Below, in pieces: positions 17,006-25,310 of a DNA stretch of 64,000 bases (the stretch's first letter is position 1; the number at the start of each line of letters is the position of its first letter). The translations under genes were made by a program, and so were the position numbers. Under the pieces are notes generated by a model. It was given only the letters and a program-made list of their open reading frames with translations, ran no database searches and was not told the origin of the DNA. The DNA comes from DAIOXA01 sp050949165 (GTDB lineage Bacteria; Bacillota; Proteinivoracia; UBA4975): assembly GCA_050949165.1 (NCBI GenBank), contig JBMNFF010000012.1, forward strand, positions 16,675 to 80,674, in the 5' to 3' direction.

Positions 17006-17686
17006 ATGAAGTACAAGATTTTTGGGGACAATTTACCGGCGGTAACCATCACCCTGGACAGGGGGGAGAGCGTCTACAGCCAGTCCGGCGGAATGACCTG
17101 GATGACCGACAATTTCCTTATGGAGACCAATTTGAAGGGCGGCTTGCTGAAGGGATTGGGCAGGATGCTCACCGGGGAGTCCATCTTTATGGCTACATAC
17201 ACCGCTCAGGCGGATGGCGCAGAGATAACCTTTGCCTCTACTTTTCCTGGTTCCATCGTCGCTGCCGACATCGGAGAAAGCAGTATCATCCTGCAGAAGA
17301 ACGCCTTCCTCTGCGCCCAGCCTACGGTTGAACTCAGCATGTACGTTACCAAGGGCCTGGGAGCCGGCTTTTTTGGCGGCGAGGGCTTCCTCCTCCAGAG
17401 ATTGGCCGGCCAGGGCATGGCCTTCTTCGAAGTGGACGGCACCTGTTATGAAAAGGTCTTGGCGCCGGGAGAAGTGATAAAGGTGGACACCGGCAATGTC
17501 GCCGCCTTCCAGGAAGGCGTCGGCTACCAGGTAGAGCGGGTTAAGGGCTTTAGAAACATTCTCTTCGGCGGCGAAGGCCTCTTCCTGACCAAGCTCACCG
17601 GGCCCGGGAAGGTGTGGCTCCAGACCATGCCTCTGTCGGGTTTTGCCGCCAGAATCATTCCCTTCTTGCCCAAAAAGAGCGACTAA
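17006..17686 (+). CDS. AIM24/TIGR00266 family protein
   Basis: A 226-residue protein of the AIM24 (DUF124) family, which folds as a double beta-sandwich without known catalysis. It shows the family marks SGGMTWMTDN near residue 28 and repeated glycine-phenylalanine turns (GAGFFGGEGF, NILFGGEGLFL). AGGAGGGG precedes the ATG by 7 bases. It is a single-gene unit: a promoter-like TATAAT is at 16926-16931, and a hairpin follows. The role in bacteria is unknown; it is possibly membrane-associated. Confidence 0.88.
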   Translation: MKYKIFGDNLPAVTITLDRGESVYSQSGGMTWMTDNFLMETNLKGGLLKGLGRMLTGESIFMATYTAQADGAEITFASTFPGSIVAADIGESSIILQKNAFLCAQPTVELSMYVTKGLGAGFFGGEGFLLQRLAGQGMAFFEVDGTCYEKVLAPGEVIKVDTGNVAAFQEGVGYQVERVKGFRNILFGGEGLFLTKLTGPGKVWLQTMPLSGFAARIIPFLPKKSD

Positions 17687-17711
17687 CCACTGGGGACGGT
17701 TCCCAGTGGTT
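17685..17711 (+). terminator. Hairpin after AIM24 gene, carrying the GGGGACGGTTCCC repeat
   Basis: Stem AACCACTGGG/CCCAGTGGTT encloses GACGGTT. It overlaps the stop codon. The core resembles the dispersed GGGGACGGTTC element found elsewhere in the window. Confidence 0.6.
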
Positions 17712-17787
17712 GTGGGCAGATACCAAATTTTTTACAAAAATATGCTGCAAACTGCTGGCAGATACGGTAAGATAAATATGGGTCATC

Positions 17788-17822
17788 GCCACCCCTCAGC
17801 AGCGAGGACGGTGGCCTTTTTT
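17788..17822 (+). terminator. Possible terminator
   Basis: Stem GCCACC (17788-17793) with GGTGGC (17810-17815), followed by CTTTTTT. It lies in the gap before the CPBP protease; no gene precedes it directly, so it could end a short leader transcript. Confidence 0.4.
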
Positions 17823-17961
17823 ACATGCTAAGAATTGCTGCTTCCTTACTTTGCCCTTCCGGGGTTTACGCGCTCAGCTTGACCCGCCCCAATAGCCTGG
17901 GCGGGAGAGCAGTCGAGGGAAACGAGAATTTTTCCAAGTAGAATGGGAGGAGATGTCATCT

Positions 17962-19164
17962 ATGAATGAAGTAATCAAGCCCAGGGCGTACATGGGGATA
18001 TTGCTGTTTATCATGGTGATGGCGGTGATGGTCTTTACCGCCGCCCCCCTGCAGTTTGCCTGGAAAATGTGGGGGCTGGCCCTGACTGAGCTAATACTCC
18101 TGGCCATGGCGATTATACCTGTCCTGATCCTCCGCTGGGATTTCCGGGAAGTATTCAGGATGCGGATTCCAACCTGGCGCCAGGTGTTTGGCACCCTGGT
18201 GCTCTGGCTGGGCAGCTATATAGCCGTCCTGACAGTCGTAATGATTATTTCGTACCTGTTCCCCCAAGGCATGAGCGATGTCGGCTCGGATATGCTGGAG
18301 TTCTTTGCCAGCGTGCCCTTTCCCGTCCGGTTCTTTATTCTGACGGTAATGCCGGCAATTTGCGAAGAGGCCCTACACCGGGGCTTTATCCTCTATTCCT
18401 TTAAGCATACCAGCAAGTGGACGGCGATTATCTCCATGGGCTTTATCTTCGGGCTCTTTCACCTGGACCCCTATAGGTTTTTGGGGACGGCAATCCTGGG
18501 CGCAGTCTTGACCTACATCATGATCGAAACCCGCAACATCCTTCTGCCCATGCTCTTTCACTTTGTCAACAATGCCCCCAGCGCCTTGGTCACCCTGATT
18601 TCCACCCCAGGCGCCGAAGCAGGGCCTACTCCTCTGGCCTCTGTGGGGCTTATAGTGCTCATGGCCACGGCGACGCCCTTCCTGCTCCTGGCCGGCAGTC
18701 GCTTGCTCTTGAGCAAGGAGGAGAGGAAGAGCAGGCCGATAACCAAAGCCACCTGGATTGTGGCCATAGTTATGGCGGCGGTCTTGGCAATATCGGGAGC
18801 TGTCATGACTGTGGCAGGAGCCATTGAGCTGATGGCGGATTTAATGGCGCCTCCGGCCTTCGAAACCGCGTTTTCCCAGGATGTAAATCGGGATACCCCC
18901 GGCCATCAGCTGGAATTTTCGGTGGAGGAGGCAGGGAGATATCAGCTGGATCTCAACATCCAGGGCGCAGAAGGCGTTGTGACTGAGGTAGTAATAACCG
19001 GTGGAACTGGTCAAGAGGTGTACAGAGCTTCCGCCGGAGAGATGACCGGACAGGGCTACGTCGATCTGGCCGCCGGGGACTACCTGGTTACCGTCACCTT
19101 CAGCACCGAGAGTCAAGAATACCTGCCCGTCAGGGTGGAAATACAAATAAGCCATTGGGAATAG
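17962..19164 (+). CDS. CPBP-family intramembrane metalloprotease
   Basis: A 400-residue multi-pass membrane protein. The first 260 residues are a CPBP (Abi/Rce1-like) protease: CEEALHRGFIL supplies the EExxxR motif, followed by GLFHLD and LFHFVNNAPS with the two further His positions. Residues about 265-290 are one more membrane helix, and the last 110 residues form an extracytoplasmic beta-rich tail (ISIQ-like, VDLAAGDYLVTVTF), unusual for the family. ATG 17962 is favoured over 17953 because GGGAGGAG sits 9 bases upstream. The substrate is unknown. Confidence 0.85.
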   Translation: MNEVIKPRAYMGILLFIMVMAVMVFTAAPLQFAWKMWGLALTELILLAMAIIPVLILRWDFREVFRMRIPTWRQVFGTLVLWLGSYIAVLTVVMIISYLFPQGMSDVGSDMLEFFASVPFPVRFFILTVMPAICEEALHRGFILYSFKHTSKWTAIISMGFIFGLFHLDPYRFLGTAILGAVLTYIMIETRNILLPMLFHFVNNAPSALVTLISTPGAEAGPTPLASVGLIVLMATATPFLLLAGSRLLLSKEERKSRPITKATWIVAIVMAAVLAISGAVMTVAGAIELMADLMAPPAFETAFSQDVNRDTPGHQLEFSVEEAGRYQLDLNIQGAEGVVTEVVITGGTGQEVYRASAGEMTGQGYVDLAAGDYLVTVTFSTESQEYLPVRVEIQISHWE

Positions 19165-19174
19165 TTCCAATGGC

Positions 19175-19372
19175 TTAACCTTTTTTCAGGGCCCGAAGTT
19201 TTTCGGGGCCTATCCTGTCTGTAACCAGGCCCAATAGCAGCAGGCTGCTGCCTGCACCCATCAGAAATTCGCTCAAAGGGCTGACTGAGAAAACATGTTT
19301 AAGCAAGAGGGCGCAGCTCAGGGCTGCAAGGCCGATAAGGGTGATGGCGCCCAACCTCTGCTCTCGTCTCAC
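19175..19372 (-). CDS. Small membrane protein
   Basis: A 65-residue protein with two hydrophobic segments (ITLIGLAALSCALLL and FLMGAGSSLLLLGLV) and charged ends. GTG 19372 is chosen because GGGAGG lies 8 bases upstream. It is the last gene of a three-gene unit behind the XRE regulator and the larger membrane protein. I do not recognise a family; small hydrophobic partners are common in such XRE-membrane protein operons. Confidence 0.65.
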   Translation of the reverse strand: MRREQRLGAITLIGLAALSCALLLKHVFSVSPLSEFLMGAGSSLLLLGLVTDRIGPEKLRALKKG

Positions 19373-19385
19373 CAGCAATACCTCC

Positions 19386-19826
19386 CTAAAACTTGGTGTT
19401 GTAGTAGACCTTCAGTGCGGCTTTAACCAGAACCATGAATGCTGTTACTGCCAGAAGGGTGAAGTAGATCTTCTCCTCAAAGCAGCCGGCCACAACTGTC
19501 GCCAGGGCAATTGCAGCGATGGAGAAGTTGAACCCTCCGCCGCCAATTTTGTCGCGGATGAATTTGGCCCTCTCGTCTTTTTCGGCAATCTGCAGAGTCC
19601 GCAGCTTGCCGTCATCCTTAAGGGCCTGGCAGAACCTGAGGATATTTATCAGGACAAAAACCTGCAGAGCCGTAAAAATCCCGATTTGGGTGCCGCGGAT
19701 GAAACCATGGGTGAAGGTAAGCTTGGGGGCGTAATAGCCGGAAAGGATGATAAAGACAATCGCCAGGGCATCCAGGGCGACTAACCGGAGTATTCTCCTC
19801 CTGAGGGCGCTCCTGTACGCATTCAT
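19386..19826 (-). CDS. Membrane protein of an XRE-regulated operon
   Basis: A 146-residue protein with about four membrane helices (LVALDALAIVFIILSGYYAP, IGIFTALQVFVLINIL, FNFSIAAIALATVVAG, IYFTLLAVTAFMVLVKAAL). A cytosolic loop between helices 2 and 3 carries LQIAEKDERAKFIRDK, a motif seen in small Firmicutes membrane proteins encoded next to XRE regulators (DUF6773-like, a tentative memory). Its ATG directly abuts the TAA of the regulator gene, so translation is coupled. Function unknown. Confidence 0.75.
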   Translation of the reverse strand: MNAYRSALRRRILRLVALDALAIVFIILSGYYAPKLTFTHGFIRGTQIGIFTALQVFVLINILRFCQALKDDGKLRTLQIAEKDERAKFIRDKIGGGGFNFSIAAIALATVVAGCFEEKIYFTLLAVTAFMVLVKAALKVYYNTKF

Positions 19827-20033
19827 TTACACATCCTCCACTTCACTAAAATCGAATACCTCTTCGATGGTCAGGCCGAAGTACTTGGCGATCTTATAGG
19901 CCAGGACAAGGGAGGCAGTATACTTTTCCCTCTCCAGAGAAGTGATTGTCTGCCTGGTGACGCCGACGGCCCTGGCCAGTTCTTCCTGGGACAGCTTGTG
20001 TTGCTTGCGCAATTCCTGAATTCGGGTTTTCAA
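19827..20033 (-). CDS. XRE-family transcriptional regulator
   Basis: A 68-residue single-domain Cro/CI-type helix-turn-helix protein: LSQEELARAVGVTRQTITSLEREK, then the YKIAKYFGLTIEEVF stretch. The start is TTG 20033, behind GGAGGGG. Proteins of this size control their own operon with membrane proteins in many Firmicutes. Upstream, three 13-bp direct repeats 23 bp apart overlap the promoter and are the likely operator, so it is probably autoregulated. Confidence 0.9.
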   Translation of the reverse strand: MKTRIQELRKQHKLSQEELARAVGVTRQTITSLEREKYTASLVLAYKIAKYFGLTIEEVFDFSEVEDV

Positions 20034-20051
20034 CTAACCCCTCCTTTGCAA

Positions 20052-20110
20052 AGTTTACTTTGCATCTTTAGCATAGTTTGCTTTGCATGATTTGTCAAGT
20101 GTGCTTTGCA
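20052..20110 (-). promoter_or_regulatory. Promoter with three 23-bp-spaced operator repeats
   Basis: On the minus strand, TTGACA (20093-20098) and TATGCT (20070-20075) are 17 bp apart. Three copies of TGCAAAG-Y-R-M-ACT lie at 20098-20110, 20075-20087 and 20052-20064, exactly 23 bp apart, flanking and interleaving with the -35 and -10. This places the likely XRE operator over the promoter. Confidence 0.75.
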
Positions 20111-20213
20111 TTTTCTCGCCAAGTAAATGCAGGCAGAATAACCCAGTGTTGAAACAGATACCCTCAAAAACCGGCGCTTTTGTGCGAATATTATTGTAAG
20201 GGAGGTTTGCGGA

Positions 20214-22568
20214 ATGAAAAAGTACATAGCGGCTCTCATATCTCTGCTGTTAATTATTTCGCTGCTCAGTGCTCCGGTTCGTGCGGAAACGCCGGACGAG
20301 GTGAATCCTCCGGAGGGTCAGGAGGAGGTCATCGATGACGAACAAGAAGAATTCACCGAGGAAGAGCTGGCGGGAGTCTTGACCCCGGATTCGCCCTGGT
20401 ACTTTATCAAGAGCTTTATTGAGTTCATCAGGATGACCCTTACCTTTGACGCCGAGAAAAAGACGGAGCTCATCGGCGAACTGGCTGCAGAGCGGGCAAA
20501 GGAATTGCAGGCTTTGGAGCTTAAATTAGCCGATGGGGAAATAACCGAAGAGCAGCTGGCGCTGCTTGAAAAAACCCTGGACGCCTTAATCGACCTGACC
20601 GAAAAATATGTCCAGCGGTTGGGTGAGGAAGTTCCCGACGAAGGCGATGGGACAGAGCCTCCCCAAGAGGATGAGTCAGATTTCGGTGAAGACCAAGGGA
20701 CAGAGCATCCCGAAGGTGATGAGACCGACTCCGACGAAGACCAGGGGGCCGAGCCTCCCGAAGGTGATGAGACTGACCCCGACGAAGACCAGGGGGCCGA
20801 GCCTCCCGAAGGTGATGAGACCGACCCCGACGAAGACCAGGGGAACGAGCCTCCGGAGGATGATGAGGCAGACTCCGGTGAGGACCAAGGAGACGAGCCT
20901 CCCCAAGCTGACGATGAAGATGCCGGGGAAGATGAAGAAGCTGAAGAGGATGACAGTAAGTATCCCGATAAGTACCTTAAGCGCATAGCCCATCTGAAGG
21001 AAGTGGCAAAGAAAGCCCCTAAATGCGCCCACAAGGGACTTGCCCGGGCAATTGCCAACGCCCACCGCCAGCGGGCGCGGATGATTGCCACGGGAAAGCT
21101 GAAGGCCGACTTGCCCTACTCGCTGTTTAAGCTGGAGATCGTGTCGAACTCCCGCATATTAGCCGTCGAACTGGAACAGAAAGAGGGTGGGATTGAGGCT
21201 ACAGTCGAGAAAGGCGCTCCGGACAGGACGAAGAAGTTGCAGCATGCCTGCGCTTTGGCTTACCTCCTGCCCATCCTGGAGCCCCTGGAGCTCAAGGCCT
21301 CGTTATCCCAGGAGCAGATCATAACCATGCTTTTGAAGGCCTTCTCCTGGGATCAGGAGTACTCCCAGCTCGAGATTTTAGTTGAGCTTAACGACGGCAG
21401 TAAAATCGAGATTATTGCCGGCGAACCGGATACTCCGGTTGATGAACCGGAAACTCCCGGGGACGAAACAGAAAATCCCGGGGATGAAACTGAAAACCCC
21501 GGAGAAGAAGACCCGGAGGAAGAAAACCCTGATGAGGAAACAGAGCCCGAGGAGCAAGAAGAGGAACCCGGGACTCTGCCCGACCTCGCCTACAAAAAAT
21601 TTGAAGTAAAGCTCAAGGCCCATCATTACCATCAGCATATAAAATATGATCTGAAGCCGAAGCACCTAAAAGCGGAGGTCAAGGTAACCGAGAAGGGAAA
21701 GGAAAAAGTAAAGCTCAAGGACGCTGCGGCAGTCGAGTACTTCGAGTCCATCTTCGGCGCCCTGAAAATCAACTCCGCCATGCCGCGGCAGCAGGTTGCC
21801 GAAGAGCTCTTGCGGGCCTTGAACTGGGACAAGGCTTATGACGAGCTGGAAGCAAAGATAGTGTTTGCCGATGGAACCAAAATTGCCTTCAAAGATAAAG
21901 GTCTCTTTCTCACTGCCGACTTGGCCTTCACGAAATTCGAGACCAAGATTAAGTCTGGCGGCGACAAGTTTGTCGTCAAGTTCGAGCGGAAGCGGGACAA
22001 GGTCGTCTGTATGGTAGAGAGCAAGGGGGACGGCAAACCCAAGAAGATCGAAAAGGCACCTGCCCTCGATTACCTGCTCCCAATTCTCAGGACCTTGGAT
22101 CTCAATGCGTCCATGCCTCAGGAGGAGGTAAACGGTAAATTGCTTGCCGCCTTTGCCTGGGATGGGGATTATGATGAGCTGGAGATTAAAATAACCTTTA
22201 CCGATAAGTCCAAGCTCGATTACAAGAGCAAAGATAAAGCTAAACCCGGCAGCTTGCCCTTTGCCAAGTTTGAGCTGGAAATCGAAGCCCGTGGCAAGGA
22301 GCTCTCGGTGGATGCCGAGGGCAATAAAGCAGAGGTCAAGATTGAACAAAAGGGCAAAAAGGAAGTCAAGCATAAGGGCAAGAAAGCCGTCGACTACCTC
22401 CTGCCCATCCTTGAAAAGCTGGACATCAATGCTTCAATGTCCCAGGAAGAAATAACCGAAAAAGTCCTTGCCGCCTTTGCCTGGGAGGGTGAGTACGAGG
22501 AATTTGAATTGTACGTGAAATTTCTCGACGGAAGCAAAGTAATATTCAAAGCTGAGCACGACGACTGA
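20214..22568 (+). CDS. Secreted acidic-repeat protein with four YusW-like repeats
   Basis: A 784-residue exported protein with a signal peptide (cleavage near VRA-ET). Residues about 55-135 resemble a DUF5667-type helical domain. Residues about 155-245 are an acidic linker of five 16-residue units (pattern EDQG-x-EPPEGDET-D). Then come four repeats of about 95 residues (starting near 300, 465, 570 and 675), each with a beta-rich start (LPYSLFKLEI, LAYKKFEVKL, LAFTKFETKI, LPFAKFELEI) and the block YLLPIL-x-L-x-L-x-A-S(M/L), like the YusW family. A second acidic linker divides repeats 1 and 2. GGGAGG precedes the ATG. It may bind polymer or metal at the surface; no function is established. Confidence 0.75.
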   Translation: MKKYIAALISLLLIISLLSAPVRAETPDEVNPPEGQEEVIDDEQEEFTEEELAGVLTPDSPWYFIKSFIEFIRMTLTFDAEKKTELIGELAAERAKELQALELKLADGEITEEQLALLEKTLDALIDLTEKYVQRLGEEVPDEGDGTEPPQEDESDFGEDQGTEHPEGDETDSDEDQGAEPPEGDETDPDEDQGAEPPEGDETDPDEDQGNEPPEDDEADSGEDQGDEPPQADDEDAGEDEEAEEDDSKYPDKYLKRIAHLKEVAKKAPKCAHKGLARAIANAHRQRARMIATGKLKADLPYSLFKLEIVSNSRILAVELEQKEGGIEATVEKGAPDRTKKLQHACALAYLLPILEPLELKASLSQEQIITMLLKAFSWDQEYSQLEILVELNDGSKIEIIAGEPDTPVDEPETPGDETENPGDETENPGEEDPEEENPDEETEPEEQEEEPGTLPDLAYKKFEVKLKAHHYHQHIKYDLKPKHLKAEVKVTEKGKEKVKLKDAAAVEYFESIFGALKINSAMPRQQVAEELLRALNWDKAYDELEAKIVFADGTKIAFKDKGLFLTADLAFTKFETKIKSGGDKFVVKFERKRDKVVCMVESKGDGKPKKIEKAPALDYLLPILRTLDLNASMPQEEVNGKLLAAFAWDGDYDELEIKITFTDKSKLDYKSKDKAKPGSLPFAKFELEIEARGKELSVDAEGNKAEVKIEQKGKKEVKHKGKKAVDYLLPILEKLDINASMSQEEITEKVLAAFAWEGEYEEFELYVKFLDGSKVIFKAEHDD
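20684..20923 (+). repeat. 48-bp coding tandem repeat
   Basis: Five in-frame units of 48 bases encode the acidic 16-residue repeat. Units 2 and 3 are nearly identical in DNA; the outer ones diverge. It is a coding repeat prone to expansion, not a CRISPR array. Confidence 0.8.
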
Positions 22569-22585
22569 TTGGTTGTAGTAGCTTA

Positions 22586-22611
22586 AAGGCCCGGTGTGAG
22601 CGCCGGGCCTT
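22586..22611. terminator. Terminator between convergent genes
   Basis: Stem AAGGCCCGG/CCGGGCCTT with an 8-base loop, then TCTT. It serves the repeat protein and probably pepT from the other side. Confidence 0.75.
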
Positions 22612-22624
22612 CTTGCATGCTTCT

Positions 22625-23851
22625 TTACTTACTGCTGTGGAGTTCGATAATCTTGAGGATGACCTCAACGGCCTTTTTCATCGAGTTGACGGGGATGTAC
22701 TCATACTTGCCGTGATAGTTGTGGCCGCCGGTAAAGATATTGGGGCAGGGCAGGCCCATGTAGGAAAGCCTGGCTCCGTCGGTGCCGCCCCGGACCGGGG
22801 AAATTACCGGCGTGACCCCTACTTCCTGCATGGCCCTTTTGGCCAGTTCAACTATTTCCAGCACCGGTTCAATCTTTTCCCGCATGTTATAGTAGGAATC
22901 CTTCAACTCCAGCTCTACGGCGCCGGGACCGTACTTGAGGTTGAGGTAGTCCACTGCCCCTTGAATGACCTTCTTTTTCTTCTCGAACAGTTCCCGGGAG
23001 TGGTCCCGGATGATGTAGTGCAGCCTGGTTTCTTCCACATCGCCGTCGATGTTGGTCAGGTGGGTAAAGCCCTCGTAATCTTCTGTGTACTCCGGCCTTT
23101 CCGCAGGGGGGAGCAGAGAGTTCAGCTCCATGGCGATGAGCATGGAATTGATCATTTTATTCTTGGCAGAGCCAGGGTGGACATTCCTGCCCTGAATCCT
23201 AATCTTGGCCGAAGCGGCGTTAAAGTTCTCGTACTCCAGTTCGCCCAGGGGGCCGCCGTCCAGGGTGTAGGCAAAGGCGGCGTTGAACTTCTTTACGTCG
23301 AAGAGGTCTGCCCCCCTGCCAATTTCTTCATCGGGGGTGAAGGCGATTTTAATCTCTCCATGCTCTATCTCGGGATGGGCAATCAGGTACTCCATGGCGG
23401 TGATGGTCTCGGCAATGCCTGCTTTGTCATCGGCGCCCAGAAGGGTGGTTCCGTCGGTGGTTATCAGGGTTTCCCCCACATAATCCTTGAGGTCGGGGAA
23501 GTCCGCCGGGGACAGGATTATGTTCTTTTCCCGGTTAAGGACGATGTCGCCGCCGTCATAATTCTCCACAAAGGTGGGGCGCACATTTTCCCCCGACATG
23601 TCCGGGCTGGTGTCCATATGGGTGATGAAGCCGATGGCAGGGATTTCCCTGTCCACATTGGCGGGCAGGGTGGCCATGACATAGCCGTTTTCATCCAGGG
23701 AGACGTCCTGCATGCCAATATCCTGCAATTCCTGGACCAAGACCCGGGCCAGTTCCATTTGCTTCTCGGTGCTGGGGCAGGTGGCGGACTCGGGATCCGA
23801 TTGGGTATCGATGACTGCATACCGCAAGAAACGCTCTACTACTTTCTCCAC
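22625..23851 (-). CDS. pepT: Peptidase T (tripeptide aminopeptidase)
   Basis: A 408-residue M20B dizinc aminopeptidase that removes N-terminal residues from tripeptides. Metal and catalytic positions are seen: THMDTSPD, LLGADDKAG, FTPDEEIGRG, TLDGGPLGELEYENF, and the late GGHNYHGKYEYIP. Length fits the family. GTG 23851 is preferred because AGGAG lies 9 bases upstream; the GTG at 23860 abuts that site. It lies in a minus-strand unit behind the frameshifted small lipoprotein gene, with about 30 bases between. Confidence 0.95.
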   Translation of the reverse strand: MEKVVERFLRYAVIDTQSDPESATCPSTEKQMELARVLVQELQDIGMQDVSLDENGYVMATLPANVDREIPAIGFITHMDTSPDMSGENVRPTFVENYDGGDIVLNREKNIILSPADFPDLKDYVGETLITTDGTTLLGADDKAGIAETITAMEYLIAHPEIEHGEIKIAFTPDEEIGRGADLFDVKKFNAAFAYTLDGGPLGELEYENFNAASAKIRIQGRNVHPGSAKNKMINSMLIAMELNSLLPPAERPEYTEDYEGFTHLTNIDGDVEETRLHYIIRDHSRELFEKKKKVIQGAVDYLNLKYGPGAVELELKDSYYNMREKIEPVLEIVELAKRAMQEVGVTPVISPVRGGTDGARLSYMGLPCPNIFTGGHNYHGKYEYIPVNSMKKAVEVILKIIELHSSK

Positions 23852-23881
23852 TTTCCTCACTCCTAAAAGTTTTCTATAGGC

Positions 23882-24339
23882 TTAATCATTCAAGGCATTT
23901 CGCACCAAGTCGGCAAATTCTTGGGGCAGGGCGATGCCCGGCGCCATCTGGCCTGTTTCGATCCAGTAGGACCGGTTCACTTCCGTTCCATCCAGGAGGT
24001 GATAGCAGATGAAATACCGTTCGGAGTCCACGGGGACAGCAGCTTCGCTGAGCCCTGCAGCCAGGGTCATGGCAACCATGTCCTGGACGATTTGCGGGTC
24101 ATCGATTGTGTCCAAGACGGTGCTGCCGTCCACTTCGCTGTTGACGGTGATGTACTCCACCTTGTTCTCCCCAGGTCGGAAAGGGCCAGGTTGGAGCAAT
24201 CACCGGTACCAATGTAGGTGATATCGTCAAATTTTATGAAGTCCATCCAGGAGATCATAGGCCGCGACGGCAATAAGCCGCAACTCCAGAGGAAGGTCGC
24301 CAGCACCAGGGACAGAAATAATGCCAACAGGCGGCGCAT
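23882..24339 (-). pseudogene. Small lipoprotein, frameshifted
   Basis: Two overlapping frames make one lipoprotein of about 152 residues. The first frame starts MRRLLALFLSLVLATFLWSC (lipobox L-W-S-C) and runs to DCSNLALSDLG; the second continues ENKVEYITVNSEVDGSTVLDTIDD and ends at 23882. Adding one G to the GGGG run (plus-strand CCCC at 24169-24172) joins them as SDLGENKVEYI. It is either a recent frameshift or a sequence error. I do not recognise the family. It probably shares transcription with pepT. Confidence 0.65.
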
Positions 24340-24400
24340 CTTTTCTCCTCCCTTATACTTGCTTACCTAAAGTATACAGGAGGCAAGCAAAGTATTCCAG

Positions 24401-24431
24401 GAAGCATAGGGACGGTTCTTTTGCTTCCAAG
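24401..24431 (+). repeat. Dispersed hairpin repeat, copy upstream of pcp
   Basis: A 31-base element beginning GAAGCATAGGGACGG and ending TTTTGCTTCCAAG. GGAAGC and GCTTCC at its ends can pair. It is 30/31 identical to the copy at 25140-25170. Confidence 0.8.
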
Positions 24432-24489
24432 CCTGAGGCCTGAGCCGAGACAGGAGGAAATAACTGGCCAGCAACCCCTCTCCCTGTGG

Positions 24490-24495
24490 TAAAAT
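24490..24495 (+). promoter_or_regulatory. -10 like box before pcp
   Basis: TAAAAT within TGGTAAAATAT, 33 bases before the pcp start. The same 11-mer occurs upstream of the acyltransferase gene at 28550-28560. No good -35 was found. Confidence 0.35.
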
Positions 24496-24527
24496 ATCTG
24501 TAGAGTTTAGCAGAGAGGAAGGTGGCC

Positions 24528-25310
24528 ATGAAGGTCCTGGTAACAGGTTTTTCTCCCTTTGGCGGGGAGACCATGAATCCAGCCCTGGAGGCAGTCAGAA
24601 AACTGCCCGATACTATTGGTAGCGCAGAGATTGTCAAGGCGGAGTTGCCCGTGGTCTTCGACAAGGGGGCCCTGGTCCTGGAAGAGCTGATAAACGCCCA
24701 CCGGCCGGAAATTGTGATCAGCGTCGGTCAGGCCGGGGGCAGTCCCGCCATTTCTGTAGAGCGGGTGGCCATCAACCTCCAGGATGCCCGCATTCCAGAC
24801 AATGAGGGTAACGCTCCCGTGGACAAAACGATTAAGTCCGATGGCAAGGCGGCCTACTTCAGCACCCTTCCCACCCGGGCCATGGTCCAGGCCCTGCGGG
24901 AGCAGGGTATACCGGCGGTGCTGTCCTACAGCGCCGGCACCTATGTCTGCAATGATGTCATGTACCATCTGCTCTATTGGATAGAGAAGCGCTGGCGGGA
25001 CATGCGGGGCGGCTTTATTCATGTGCCCTACTGCCTGGACCAGGCCGCCAGTAAGACCTCGCCGCCCCCGTCCATGGCCCTCGACTCAATTGCCCGGGCC
25101 CTGGAAATAAGCATCAGGACGGCACTGAAGCATGGGCACGAAGCATGGGGACGGTTCTTTTGCTTCCAAGTCCGGAGCGGAATAGCCTGCAGCACAGATA
25201 GCTATGGGAGGTCAGGGCATGGAGATGCGGAAAATATTGAAGCGCAAGCACATAGAATTTCAGGAAATTCCCGGCTGGGGAGTGTACCTGCGCCGCCAGT
25301 GGGAAGATAA
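24528..25310 (+). CDS. pcp: Pyroglutamyl-peptidase I with altered C-terminus
   Basis: A 260-residue cysteine peptidase (family C15) that removes N-terminal pyroglutamate. Motifs: VTGFSPFGGETMNPA at the start, ISVGQAGG with the catalytic Glu region VERVAINLQDARIPDNEGN, the nucleophile Cys in YSAGTYVCNDVMYHLLY, and the His in FIHVPYCLDQA. Normal Pcp is about 200-215 residues. Here the reading runs through a copy of the 31-base dispersed repeat (25140-25170) just after EISIRTALKHG, adding some 60 unrelated residues and overlapping the next gene. The core looks intact. ATG 24528 has AGGAAGG upstream. Confidence 0.88.
   Translation: MKVLVTGFSPFGGETMNPALEAVRKLPDTIGSAEIVKAELPVVFDKGALVLEELINAHRPEIVISVGQAGGSPAISVERVAINLQDARIPDNEGNAPVDKTIKSDGKAAYFSTLPTRAMVQALREQGIPAVLSYSAGTYVCNDVMYHLLYWIEKRWRDMRGGFIHVPYCLDQAASKTSPPPSMALDSIARALEISIRTALKHGHEAWGRFFCFQVRSGIACSTDSYGRSGHGDAENIEAQAHRISGNSRLGSVPAPPVGR
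25140..25170 (+). repeat. Dispersed hairpin repeat, copy inside pcp 3' end
   Basis: A 31-base element, 30/31 identical to 24401-24431, placed where the usual pcp stop would be expected. It carries the core GGGGACGGTTCTTTTGC. Confidence 0.8.

Noticed and set aside
17712..17822. A c-di-GMP or other riboswitch before the CPBP gene
   Set aside because: There is a small stem with T's, but none of the conserved blocks of known riboswitch classes that I could recognise.
20684..20923. Regular 48-base repeats as a CRISPR array
   Set aside because: The units are contiguous, in frame and coding for an acidic repeat; there are no unique spacers.
22613..23866. A 417-codon open reading opposite pepT
   Set aside because: Shadow of pepT caused by GC-rich codon bias; pepT carries all M20 metal motifs.
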